Source: CAYSEQ01 sp964430475 (GTDB lineage Bacteria > Patescibacteriota > Microgenomatia > UBA8517). From it: a stretch of DNA of 64,000 bases. The DNA lies in the NCBI GenBank assembly GCA_964430475.1, contig CAYSEQ010000002.1, positions 62,001 to 126,000 of the forward strand. The letters are read 5' to 3'. Below the pieces are notes generated by a model that searched no databases, had not been told where the DNA came from, and saw only the letters and a list, made by a program, of their open reading frames with translations. Position numbers and translations under genes: made by a program. Below, in pieces: positions 44,317 through 52,861 of the stretch; within the stretch, counting starts at the first letter, position 1, and every line of letters begins with the position of its first letter.

Positions 44317-45216
44317 GTGGGGAAGATTTCAGTTGTCGTAAATACTTTAAACGAGGAAAAAAATTTAGGACGGGCTCTTTCTTCCGTAAAGAATATCGCC
44401 GATGAGATTGTGGTGGTAGACATGAACTCAACCGATAGGACTCTTGAGGTTGCCAAGGAATTTGGTGCGAGAATTTTCAAACATGAAAGAACAGGATATG
44501 TTGAACCAGCAAGAAATTATGCGATAAGTAAGGCAAATAACGAATGGATTTTAATTCTTGATGCCGATGAAGAAGTTCCTGATAGCCTATCCCAAAAGAT
44601 TAAGAGTATTGTTGAGAACCCTCAAGCTGACTATTTTAGAATTCCGCGTAAAAATATTATCTTTGGAAAGTGGATAAAGCACTCACGCTGGTGGCCGGAT
44701 TACAATATAAGACTTTTTAGAAAAGGGTATGTTTCTTGGAGCGAGATTATCCATTCTGTTCCAACAACTAAAGGTGTTGGATTAGATTTGGAACCTGAGG
44801 AAAATAACGCCATAATACATTACAACTATCAGAAAGTTGAGCAATATATAGAGCGGTTAAATCGCTATACCACAGTTCAAGCCAAAAATAAACTTAACGA
44901 AGGCTACAAATTTCAACTTAGTGATTTGATAAGGAAACCCTTTAATGAATTTTTGGGAAGATTTTTTGAAGGTGAAGGTTATAAAGATGGGTTGCATGGT
45001 TTCGCTCTAGCGGTATTACAATCTTTTTCGGAGTTTATCGTTTACCTTAAATTGTGGGAAATGCAGGGGTTTAAGGAAGAGCCCTTTGAACTTGAAGGGG
45101 TGATAGCGGAGTTTAAAGAGGCTGAATCCGATCTCCACTATTGGGAATCTGACGCTCTTCTTAAGAAAGTAGGAAGTTTGAAAGAGAGAATTAAGAGAAA
45201 ATTTAAACTTTACTAA
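44317..45216 (+). CDS. WaaE/KdtX-like GT2 glycosyltransferase
   Basis: A 299-aa soluble GT2 with a GTG start. It has VVVNTLNEEKNLGRA, VVDMNSTDRT, the metal site LDADEEVP and the family loop WIKHSRWWPDYNIRLFRKG. This matches LPS core glucosyltransferase WaaE/KdtX-like proteins, which act on cytoplasmic lipid-linked acceptors. It begins a group of GT2 and GT4 genes (44-53 kb) and is similar to the gene at 46258, including the RWWPDY/GWWPDY motif. Confidence 0.87.
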   Translation: MGKISVVVNTLNEEKNLGRALSSVKNIADEIVVVDMNSTDRTLEVAKEFGARIFKHERTGYVEPARNYAISKANNEWILILDADEEVPDSLSQKIKSIVENPQADYFRIPRKNIIFGKWIKHSRWWPDYNIRLFRKGYVSWSEIIHSVPTTKGVGLDLEPEENNAIIHYNYQKVEQYIERLNRYTTVQAKNKLNEGYKFQLSDLIRKPFNEFLGRFFEGEGYKDGLHGFALAVLQSFSEFIVYLKLWEMQGFKEEPFELEGVIAEFKEAESDLHYWESDALLKKVGSLKERIKRKFKLY

Positions 45217-45272
45217 CTTTAATTTAGATAACATCGTATAAGCATATTCCCGAAGAGTTACACAAGTAGAAG

Positions 45273-46217
45273 ATGAGAGTATCTATCGTAATTCTGAATT
45301 GGAATAGACCAAAAGATACCATTGATTGTTTGGAAAGCATTTGTGAGATGTCTTTTTTGGGTCTTTATCCAACAGTAGTGTTGGTGGATAACGCTTCGAC
45401 AGATGATTCCTTGGATAAAATAAGAAATTGGGCTTCAAAAAGGTTTTCGACACAAGAAAGTCTAGGTAAAAGGTTAGAGTTTAAAATACTAAAAAATAAA
45501 GAAAATCTGGGTTTTGCACAAGGTAATAATGTCGGAATTTTGTACTCTTTGGAGAGAAAAAGTGATTTTATTTTGTTGATAAATAATGACACCTATACAG
45601 ATAAAAATATGCTTAAGTATCTTCTTGATACAGCAAAGGTTAATTCAAGAGTAGGAGCTATTTCCCCGAAAATCTATTTTGCCAAAGGTTATGAGTTTCA
45701 TAAAGGAAGATATAGAAAGTCGGAGCTAGGACGGGTTATTTGGTATGCAGGGGGAAATTTAGACTGGGACAATGTCTTGGGTTTAAATCGTGGAGTCGAT
45801 GAAGTTGATCATGGCCAGTATGATGAAATTTCGGAGACTGATTTTGCAACAGGGGCTTGTATGCTTTTAAGATCTACTGCCTTGAGAGAGGTTGGACTTT
45901 TCGATCAAAGATACTTTATGTATTTTGAAGATGTTGATCTTTCTCAGAGGTTAAAAGCGGTTGGCTGGAAAGTGATGTATGATTTCAGAGCAAAGTTGTG
46001 GCACAAAGTTGCCCAAAGCTCAAAAATAGGTGGTGATCTTAATGACTACTTTATTACAAGAAATCGACTTTTGTTTGGGTTTAAGTATGCCAGACCTAGG
46101 ACAAAATTAGCAATACTTAAAGAAAGTTTTCGAATTTTGTTTTCAGGTAGAAGGTGGCAAAAAAGGGGAGTCATCGACTTTTATCTTAGGAGATTGGGCA
46201 AAGGAAGGTGGAGTTAG
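45273..46217 (+). CDS. WbbL-like GT2 glycosyltransferase (rhamnosyltransferase type)
   Basis: A 314-aa soluble GT2 with VILNWNRPKDTIDCLESI, VDNASTDDS, the INNDTYTD metal site and FATGACMLLRSTALREVGLFDQRYFMYFEDVDL, which is the hallmark of WbbL-type rhamnosyltransferases. Some members use other sugars. It lies 56 bp after the WaaE-like gene and 40 bp before another GT2 gene. Confidence 0.88.
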   Translation: MRVSIVILNWNRPKDTIDCLESICEMSFLGLYPTVVLVDNASTDDSLDKIRNWASKRFSTQESLGKRLEFKILKNKENLGFAQGNNVGILYSLERKSDFILLINNDTYTDKNMLKYLLDTAKVNSRVGAISPKIYFAKGYEFHKGRYRKSELGRVIWYAGGNLDWDNVLGLNRGVDEVDHGQYDEISETDFATGACMLLRSTALREVGLFDQRYFMYFEDVDLSQRLKAVGWKVMYDFRAKLWHKVAQSSKIGGDLNDYFITRNRLLFGFKYARPRTKLAILKESFRILFSGRRWQKRGVIDFYLRRLGKGRWS

Positions 46218-46257
46218 AAGTTAGTCTTATTACTTTTTAAAGGAGAGTTTTATTAAA

Positions 46258-47025
46258 ATGCTAATTTCGGCTATCATTATTGCCAAAAACGAGGAGAAGA
46301 AAATAAAGGACTGTCTTTCTTCTATTAAGAAACTTTGTGATGAAGTAATTTTAGTGGATTCGGGTTCAGAAGATAAGACTTTAGAGATTGCAAAGAAATT
46401 TGAAGCTCATGTTTATAAGTCAGAAACGAACAATTTCAGTAGGTTGAGAAATGAAGGTTTAAAACATGCGAAGGGGGTTTGGGTTTTATACATAGATGCC
46501 GACGAGAGAATAACGCCGGAACTTGCTGAAGAAATATTGGAAAAGATTAAGGATGAGGGATCAGGTGGCAGTAATATTTTTGCCTATGCTATTCCAAGGA
46601 GAAACTTTATTTTAGGAAAAGAATTAAAATATGGTGGATGGTGGCCTGATTATGTTAAAAGGCTATTTAAAAAAGAAAAACTTAAAAAATGGGTTGGGGA
46701 ATTACATGAAGAGCCAATTTTTGATGGAAATTTGGGACTTCTAAAAAATCCCCTTCTGCATATTAAGCACGATAACCTTGAGGATATGGTTGTCAAAACC
46801 AATGCTTGGTCGGAAATAGAGGCAAAATTGATGTATAAGGCAAGGCATCCGAAAATGAACATCTTCCGTTTTTGTTCTGCTGTCTTTCGGGAATTTTGGC
46901 TTAGATTTATTAAAGAAAAAGCCTTTCTCGATGGCAAAGTGGGTATAATCTATGCGGTGTATCAGGTTTATAGTAAATTTTTCTCTTATGCCAAACTTTG
47001 GGAGATGCAACTTAAGCAAAAGTGA
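46258..47025 (+). CDS. WaaE/KdtX-like GT2 glycosyltransferase
   Basis: A 255-aa GT2 with AIIIAKNEEKKIKDC, VDSGSEDKT, YIDADERI and YGGWWPDYVKRLFKKE. It is a paralog of the gene at 44317 with a shorter C-terminus. AAAGGAGAG 11-19 nt before the ATG is one of the clearer ribosome binding sites in the window. The enzyme probably adds a hexose or heptose to a lipid-linked glycan in the cytoplasm. Confidence 0.88.
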   Translation: MLISAIIIAKNEEKKIKDCLSSIKKLCDEVILVDSGSEDKTLEIAKKFEAHVYKSETNNFSRLRNEGLKHAKGVWVLYIDADERITPELAEEILEKIKDEGSGGSNIFAYAIPRRNFILGKELKYGGWWPDYVKRLFKKEKLKKWVGELHEEPIFDGNLGLLKNPLLHIKHDNLEDMVVKTNAWSEIEAKLMYKARHPKMNIFRFCSAVFREFWLRFIKEKAFLDGKVGIIYAVYQVYSKFFSYAKLWEMQLKQK

Positions 47026-47056
47026 ATGAGATGATATTTTTAGAAAAGTAAAAAAA

Positions 47057-48082
47057 ATGAAAGCTGGAATTTTTAATCCGTATCTAGATACTTTAGGTGG
47101 TGGTGAAAGATATACGCTATCTTTAGCGCGTGTTTTGTTGGAGAATGGATTTGATGTTGATATTCAATGGGAAAACCCTTCAATTAAAATTAAGCTAAAA
47201 GAAAGGTTTGGCATTGATGTGAGTGGAATACGCTTTGTTAAAGATATAAAAAGGGGCGATGGTTACGATGTATGTTTTTGGGTTTCAGATGGAAGTATTC
47301 CTCTTTTGAAGGCAAGGAAAAACTTTCTACATTTTCAGGTTCCTTTTAAGGATGTGGGGGGCAAAACTCTTCTCAATAGGATGAAGTTATTTAGGATTGA
47401 TAAAGTAATAGTTAATTCAAAATTTACTAAGAAGTTTATTGATAAAGAATATGGGGTAGACAGTGTTGTGGTATATCCTCCTGTCCCTGTAGATAAAATA
47501 AAGGCTAAGAGAAAGGAGAAGTTGATCATTTATGTGGGGCGTTTTTCTTCTTTGGCTCAGTCGAAAAGACAGGATGTTTTGATTAAAGCTTTCAAAAAAC
47601 TTTACAACATTGGTTTTAAGGATTGGAGAATGATTTTAGCTGGTGGGGTGGAAGTGGGAGTAAAAGATGAACTGAGGAGTTTGAAAACAAAATCTGAAGG
47701 GTATCCAATTGAAATTTTAGAAAGCCCCTCCTTCGAGACGCTAAAAGAGCTTTACGGAAAAGCAAAGATTTTTTGGTCAGCAGCGGGATTTGGCATAGAT
47801 GAGGATAAGTGCCCTCAGAAAGTAGAACATTTTGGAATTACAGTCGTTGAGGCTATGGCTGCTGGGGTTGTCCCTATAGTCTACGAAGCGGGTGGGCCAA
47901 AGGAAGTTATTAAAAATGGGGAAAATGGTTTCCTGTGGAGGAAAGAATCTCAGTTGATAAGGATTACTAGCGATTTAATTAAAAATCCTTCTACCTTGTT
48001 TTCTATATCTAAGAAAGCAAGAGAGGAAAGCGGAAACTATAGTTATGAGAAATTTAAAGAAAGTTTTACAAAACTTCTTTAA
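47057..48082 (+). CDS. GT4 glycosyltransferase (ALG11-like)
   Basis: A 341-aa GT-B enzyme. The N-terminal MKAGIFNPYLDTLGGGERYTLSLA is of the type seen in ALG11-like mannosyltransferases. The C-terminal donor domain has VEHFGITVVEAMAAG, giving the E-x7-E pair, and YEAGGPKEVI. It probably adds mannose or a related sugar to a cytoplasmic lipid-linked oligosaccharide. The last 38 bp overlap the next gene. Confidence 0.88.
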   Translation: MKAGIFNPYLDTLGGGERYTLSLARVLLENGFDVDIQWENPSIKIKLKERFGIDVSGIRFVKDIKRGDGYDVCFWVSDGSIPLLKARKNFLHFQVPFKDVGGKTLLNRMKLFRIDKVIVNSKFTKKFIDKEYGVDSVVVYPPVPVDKIKAKRKEKLIIYVGRFSSLAQSKRQDVLIKAFKKLYNIGFKDWRMILAGGVEVGVKDELRSLKTKSEGYPIEILESPSFETLKELYGKAKIFWSAAGFGIDEDKCPQKVEHFGITVVEAMAAGVVPIVYEAGGPKEVIKNGENGFLWRKESQLIRITSDLIKNPSTLFSISKKAREESGNYSYEKFKESFTKLL

Positions 48083-50477
48083 GAAGGTTTTTCCTCTTTT
48101 TTTAATTTCAATCTCAATAGCTCTCTTTTTTTGGAAATTTTTCATCAAAGGCTATATTCCTATACCAGCTGATTTTGTTGTTGGGACCTATTACCCTTGG
48201 CTTGACTATAAATGGGGTTACGAGGTTCAAGTTCCTGTAAAAAACCCAATAACAGCCGATGTTGTTTCCTTTTCATTTCCAGTCCAAAACTTAGCTATAG
48301 ATCTTCTTAAGAAAAAAGAAATGCCTTTATGGAATCCTTATATTTTATCTGGTACTCCTCTTCTTGCGAATTTTCAATCTGCTCCTTTTGCCATCAACAA
48401 TATTTTTTATGTTTTTTTTAAAACAGAGACAGCCTGGAGTTTAAAGATTATATCTCAACATTTTTTAGTAGCCCTTTTTACCTACCTTCTTTTAAGGTAT
48501 TGGAAAGTTAGTAAATTTTCTTCTTTTTTGGGTGGCGTTCTTTTTGCTTTTTCGGGGTTTAATACAATTTGGTCTCAGTGGGGTGTTCACACACTTTCTT
48601 CTTCTTTTATTCCCCTTATTATTCTATTTTTGGATAAATATCTAAAGAGGAAGAAATTAAATGATTTGTTGTTCTTTTCCCTTTCTATTTTTTTACAAAT
48701 TCTTTCTGGTTATCCCCAGTTGGTTTTGTATTCGTTTATTGCCATTCTTACACTTTTATTAGTAAGGTTTAGAAAAGAAAGAGAATTTTTGATAGGTGTT
48801 TTTGGAGTAATAACCTTTTTTATTTTTGGAATTTTACTTTCTTCTTTTCAACTTCTTCCAGCGTGGGAGCTTCTTGCTCTTTCTCAAAGAAAGGTTGAGT
48901 TTCTTGAATTTTCATCTGCATTTTTACCTTGGGCTAAGGTGATAACTTTTATAGCACCAGATTTTTTTGGTAATCCGTCAACTAGGAATTACTGGGGACC
49001 AACAGATTACACAACTACTACTGGATTTGTGGGAGTTACCTCCTTTATATTAGCTTTTGCCGGTTTGTCTTCACTTAAGCAAAAAAGAGAAGTTCTTTTT
49101 TCAGGTTTGGTTGCTTTATTTTCATTGATTATCTCTTTTCCTACACCTTTGGCGATTCTTATTAGAAATTCACACCTTTTAGGTTTGCAAGCAGCTTCAG
49201 CTCATAGAGCTTTAGTCCTTTTTAATTTCGCTATCTCTTGCTTAATGGCTTTTGGAATAGATTATCTTTCAAGGAAAAAGGTGAAGATTCTAAGAGTAAT
49301 TTTTTTGACGGGTGTTTTGCTTCTTGCTTTTGGTGTTTATGCTCTTTTGGGCTATTTTAGCAGCAATCTGGATATCTTTCAGGGTTTAGTAGTATTTCCC
49401 AAGAAAGAAATGCTTTTTGTTTCTCTTAGGAATCTTGCTATACCAAACTTTTGTTTTTTTCTAACTCTTATTTTCTTGCTTATTTCCAACAAGAATTTAT
49501 TGGGTTTTAGAAAGATTGCCCCCTTTTTGTTGTCTCTGCTTATTTTTTTGGAAGTTTTTAGATTTTTTGATAAGTTTACCCCCTTTTCTAAAAAAGAAAT
49601 TTTTTATCCCAGAACTCCTGTCTTAGACTTTCTTATTGACAAGATGGAAAAGGAAGGACCTTTCAGGGTTACAACAGAAGGAGTTATTCCAATTAACATC
49701 AAGATGGTCTATAAAATAGAATCCCTAGAGGGCTATGATGCAGTTTATCCATTAGACATTGCAAAGTTTATAGCTGTAGTAAATAGTTTAAATCCAGAAG
49801 TAACGCCTCAAGGAAGGTATGCTTCTGTTTCTAATGTTAACTCGCATCTTCTAGACCTTGCTAATACGAGGTATTTTTTGGGATTGAAAGTTGGCCAAAA
49901 AGGAAACTCTGAAAAAGAAGGAAATGTGGAATCAAGATTTAATTCAAAAAAGTTCTTAAAGGTATATGAAGATAAAACAACTGTTGTTCTTGAAAATAAG
50001 GATTTTTTACCAAGAGCTTTTGTTGTCTATGATTGGGAAGTGGTACCAAAAAGAGGTGAGATCTTAGAAAGGCTTGTTGATAAAAGTTTTCCTTTCAGAG
50101 AAAAAATTCTCTTAGAGGAAGAGCCTAGAATTTTTTTGTCAAAAGAAAAATATCTTTCCCCAAGTGTTGATTACGAATTTTATTCAGCCCAAAAAAGTGT
50201 AATAAAAGTTAATTCTTCAAAAGAGGGTTTGCTTTTTGTTTCAGATCTTTTTTATCCCGGTTGGAAAGCCTTTGTTAATGAAAAGCCGGTAAGGATATTA
50301 AAAGCAAATTATGCTTTTAGAGCTGTTCCTATTCCTAAAGGAGAATCAAAAGTGATGTTTATTTATATTCCAGATTCCTTTAAAATAGGATTGTTTTTGT
50401 CAGGGTTCACTTTTATTTTTTTGTTAAGTTTATTGTTTTATGAATCAGTATTTCAAAAAGGCAGAAGAGCTTCATAA
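48045..50477 (+). CDS. YfhO family membrane protein
   Basis: At 810 aa this is the largest protein in the window, with about 13 helices. The first loop has NPITADVVSFSFPVQNLAIDLL and PLWNPYILSGTPLL, diagnostic of YfhO. The C-terminal 250 residues are extracytoplasmic and beta-rich, ending in LFYPGWKAFVNEKPV. YfhO proteins work with CsbB-type GT2 and GtcA flippases to glycosylate teichoic acids in Firmicutes; here the acceptor is unknown. It overlaps the GT4 gene and the methyltransferase gene by 38 bp each. Confidence 0.88.
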   Translation: MRNLKKVLQNFFKKVFPLFLISISIALFFWKFFIKGYIPIPADFVVGTYYPWLDYKWGYEVQVPVKNPITADVVSFSFPVQNLAIDLLKKKEMPLWNPYILSGTPLLANFQSAPFAINNIFYVFFKTETAWSLKIISQHFLVALFTYLLLRYWKVSKFSSFLGGVLFAFSGFNTIWSQWGVHTLSSSFIPLIILFLDKYLKRKKLNDLLFFSLSIFLQILSGYPQLVLYSFIAILTLLLVRFRKEREFLIGVFGVITFFIFGILLSSFQLLPAWELLALSQRKVEFLEFSSAFLPWAKVITFIAPDFFGNPSTRNYWGPTDYTTTTGFVGVTSFILAFAGLSSLKQKREVLFSGLVALFSLIISFPTPLAILIRNSHLLGLQAASAHRALVLFNFAISCLMAFGIDYLSRKKVKILRVIFLTGVLLLAFGVYALLGYFSSNLDIFQGLVVFPKKEMLFVSLRNLAIPNFCFFLTLIFLLISNKNLLGFRKIAPFLLSLLIFLEVFRFFDKFTPFSKKEIFYPRTPVLDFLIDKMEKEGPFRVTTEGVIPINIKMVYKIESLEGYDAVYPLDIAKFIAVVNSLNPEVTPQGRYASVSNVNSHLLDLANTRYFLGLKVGQKGNSEKEGNVESRFNSKKFLKVYEDKTTVVLENKDFLPRAFVVYDWEVVPKRGEILERLVDKSFPFREKILLEEEPRIFLSKEKYLSPSVDYEFYSAQKSVIKVNSSKEGLLFVSDLFYPGWKAFVNEKPVRILKANYAFRAVPIPKGESKVMFIYIPDSFKIGLFLSGFTFIFLLSLLFYESVFQKGRRAS

Positions 50478-51093
50478 AAAGGTTCCTCCCAATTGGTATT
50501 TTCAATCTCTTAAGATAGATCTGCTACAAAGGTTTTGGCATAAGACAAGATTTAATGAAGTTGAAAAAGTGTTAGAAATTACAAAGGGAGTAATTCTTGA
50601 TGTGGGGAGTGCTGATGGAGTTTTTACACATTTTATTCTTGAAAAAACAAAAGCAAGAAAGATAGTAGGTATAGATGTCCTAAGACCTTCGGTGGAATGG
50701 GCTAGGAAACACTGGAAAGATAAAAGAATGGAATTTAAAGTCGGTGATGCTCATGAGTTGAATTTTAAAAACGAGAGTTTTGATGCTGTATTTTGTTTAG
50801 AAGTCTTGGAACATGTCCACAATCCTAAAAGGGTTTTAAAAGAATTTAGAAGGGTTTTGAAAAGGGGAGGTTATGGGGTGTTTTTAGTACCTAGTGACAG
50901 TCTTCTTTTTAGAGTAATCTGGTGGCTGTGGCTTCATTTTTATCCTAGAGGTTGGGTATGGAGAGATACACACATTCAAACTTATAGAAATAATTATTTA
51001 ACAAAGATTTGCAAGGAAGCCGGTTTTAAAATAGAGATAGACAAGAAATTTAATTTAGGCATGCTTCATTTGATAAAAGTTAGGAAGGACTAA
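50440..51093 (+). CDS. Class I SAM-dependent methyltransferase
   Basis: A 217-aa soluble methyltransferase. Motif I is VILDVGSADGVFTHF, the acidic post-I residue lies in IVGIDVLRPS, and the post-motif region is CLEVLEHVHNPKRVLKEFRRVLKRGG, a Methyltransf_11-type pattern. It probably methylates a sugar or lipid intermediate of the surrounding glycan pathway, which is inferred from context. The start ATG lies 38 bp inside the YfhO gene. Confidence 0.88.
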   Translation: MNQYFKKAEELHKKVPPNWYFQSLKIDLLQRFWHKTRFNEVEKVLEITKGVILDVGSADGVFTHFILEKTKARKIVGIDVLRPSVEWARKHWKDKRMEFKVGDAHELNFKNESFDAVFCLEVLEHVHNPKRVLKEFRRVLKRGGYGVFLVPSDSLLFRVIWWLWLHFYPRGWVWRDTHIQTYRNNYLTKICKEAGFKIEIDKKFNLGMLHLIKVRKD

Positions 51094-51102
51094 GGGGTTA
51101 TT

Positions 51103-52014
51103 ATGAGAGAAACAATAAAAGATAAAAAAGTATCTATTATCATTCCAAATTTTAATGGTCGGGAGCTTTTGGAAAAGAATTTACCCAGTGTTATAAAAGC
51201 TAAAAAATATGTGCCAAATAGGATACTCGAGGTTATTGTTGTAGATGACGCATCAAGGGATGACAGTTGGGAGTTTGTTAAAAAGAACTTTTCTGAAGTA
51301 AAGTTAATAAGACATAGGGAAAATAGGGGGTTTTCTGCATCTGTTAACACAGGAGCAAGAGCGGCGAAGGGTGAAATTTTAGTCCTTTTAAATTCAGATG
51401 TCTCTCCCACAAGAGATTTTTTGGTTGAGGCAATTAGACACTTTAATAATGAGAATGTCTTTGGAGTTTCATTCCATGAGAAAGGTTTCAGTTGGGCAAG
51501 AGGGAAATTTAGCGATGGGTTTATCGTACACGAAAGTGGGAAAAATGATGGCAAAGTGCATGAAACATTTTGGATTAGTGGTGGAAGTGGAGCTTTTAGG
51601 AGACGCTATTGGATGGAGCTTGGGGGGATGGATGAGAAACTTTTCTCGCCATTTTATTGGGAGGATGTCGATATTTGCTATAGAGCTCAAAAAAGAGGTT
51701 GGATCTGCCTTTGGGAACCAAATTCTTTAGTTTATCACATGCATGAGGCAACCATAGGAAAATTAAATTTAAATTTTAGAAAAAGAATTCAAGAAAAAAA
51801 TCAACTTATTTTTATTTGGAAGAATCTTACCTCACCTGTACTTTTTCGTAAGCACTTGTTGGGTCTTTTGAAAAGGATTTACAAAAATCCCGGTTATATT
51901 AGGATTCTTATTTTGGCAATTTCAAAAGTTAGGCTCATATTAAAAGCAAGAAAAAAAGAAAAAAAACAGGCTAAGATTTCAGATGAGTCAATTTTTGCTA
52001 GGTTTGCAAGTTAA
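51103..52014 (+). CDS. WbbL-like GT2 glycosyltransferase
   Basis: A 303-aa GT2 with IIPNFNGRELLEKNLPSV, VDDASRDDS, LLNSDVSPT and WISGGSGAFRRRYWMELGGMDEKLFSPFYWEDVDIC. The Pro-Phe-Tyr-Trp-Glu-Asp-Val-Asp segment is the usual acceptor-side motif in rhamnosyltransferase-like GT2. A basic tail of about 60 residues with several Lys/Arg may contact the membrane. The gene is 9 bp after the methyltransferase gene. Confidence 0.88.
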   Translation: MRETIKDKKVSIIIPNFNGRELLEKNLPSVIKAKKYVPNRILEVIVVDDASRDDSWEFVKKNFSEVKLIRHRENRGFSASVNTGARAAKGEILVLLNSDVSPTRDFLVEAIRHFNNENVFGVSFHEKGFSWARGKFSDGFIVHESGKNDGKVHETFWISGGSGAFRRRYWMELGGMDEKLFSPFYWEDVDICYRAQKRGWICLWEPNSLVYHMHEATIGKLNLNFRKRIQEKNQLIFIWKNLTSPVLFRKHLLGLLKRIYKNPGYIRILILAISKVRLILKARKKEKKQAKISDESIFARFAS

Positions 52015-52027
52015 GTATAACCTTTTT

Positions 52028-52861
52028 ATGTTGGATGTTTCTGTCATCATAGTTAGTTTTAATACCAAGGAATTAACTATCAAGTCTGTTAGATCAGTTT
52101 TGGGTGAGGGTTCAGATCTTAGTAAAGAGATAATAGTAGTGGACAATGCTTCAGATGATGGTTCACTAGAGGCATTATCTAGGATGAAGGATGAATATAA
52201 AAAATCAAAGATAGGGATTAAGATTATAAAAAATCGTAAGAATTTAGGTTTTGCGAAGGCCAATAATCAGGGAATAAAGGTCGCAAAAGGGGAATATATT
52301 TTTCTTTTGAATTCGGACGCTTTACTTAAGAAGGGTTCACTTAGTAAACTCGTCAGTTTTGCAAAAGAAAGACCAGATGCGGGTGCTGTGGGACCAAGGC
52401 TTTTGAATCCTGACGGAACAACCCAAGCTTCAGCCTTTCGTTTTCCAGGCATCTTTCGTGCTATAAGGCAATACTGGTTAGGGGAAAAGGGACTTTTGGA
52501 TAAGTATATTCCGGAGACTAAAAATCAAGAGGCTACCAAAGTTGAATCATTAGTAATGGCAGCATTTTTAATTACCCCAAAAGCGTTGAAGGAAGTCGGG
52601 TTATTGAACGAGAGATATTTTATGTATTTTGAGGATTTAGACTATTGCAAAAGAATTCGGAAAAAGGGATTGAGTGTTTATTATCTGCCTACGGCAGAAG
52701 TTATACATTACCACGGTGCAAGTGGAAAGAGATTATCAAATCAAGATAATCAGTGGAGACGCCTTATTCCATCAAGTAAAATTTACCATGGTATGTTTAA
52801 ACATTATCTTATAAATTTCATTATATGGTCAGGACAGAAATGTCAAAGAGTTTTTCATTAA
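52028..52861 (+). CDS. WbbL-like GT2 glycosyltransferase (rhamnosyltransferase type)
   Basis: A 277-aa GT2 from ATG 52028 (MLDVSVIIVSFN); the upstream in-frame ATG 51983 lies inside the previous gene. It has VVDNASDDGS, LLNSDALLKKG, GPRLLNPDGTTQAS and LLNERYFMYFEDLDYC. This motif set is very typical of WbbL. Its final 22 bp overlap the next GT-C gene if that starts at 52840. Confidence 0.9.
   Translation: MLDVSVIIVSFNTKELTIKSVRSVLGEGSDLSKEIIVVDNASDDGSLEALSRMKDEYKKSKIGIKIIKNRKNLGFAKANNQGIKVAKGEYIFLLNSDALLKKGSLSKLVSFAKERPDAGAVGPRLLNPDGTTQASAFRFPGIFRAIRQYWLGEKGLLDKYIPETKNQEATKVESLVMAAFLITPKALKEVGLLNERYFMYFEDLDYCKRIRKKGLSVYYLPTAEVIHYHGASGKRLSNQDNQWRRLIPSSKIYHGMFKHYLINFIIWSGQKCQRVFH

Noticed and set aside
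51090..51554. Minus-strand 154-aa open frame inside a GT2 gene
   Set aside because: It is antisense to the WbbL-like catalytic domain and has no domain features of its own.
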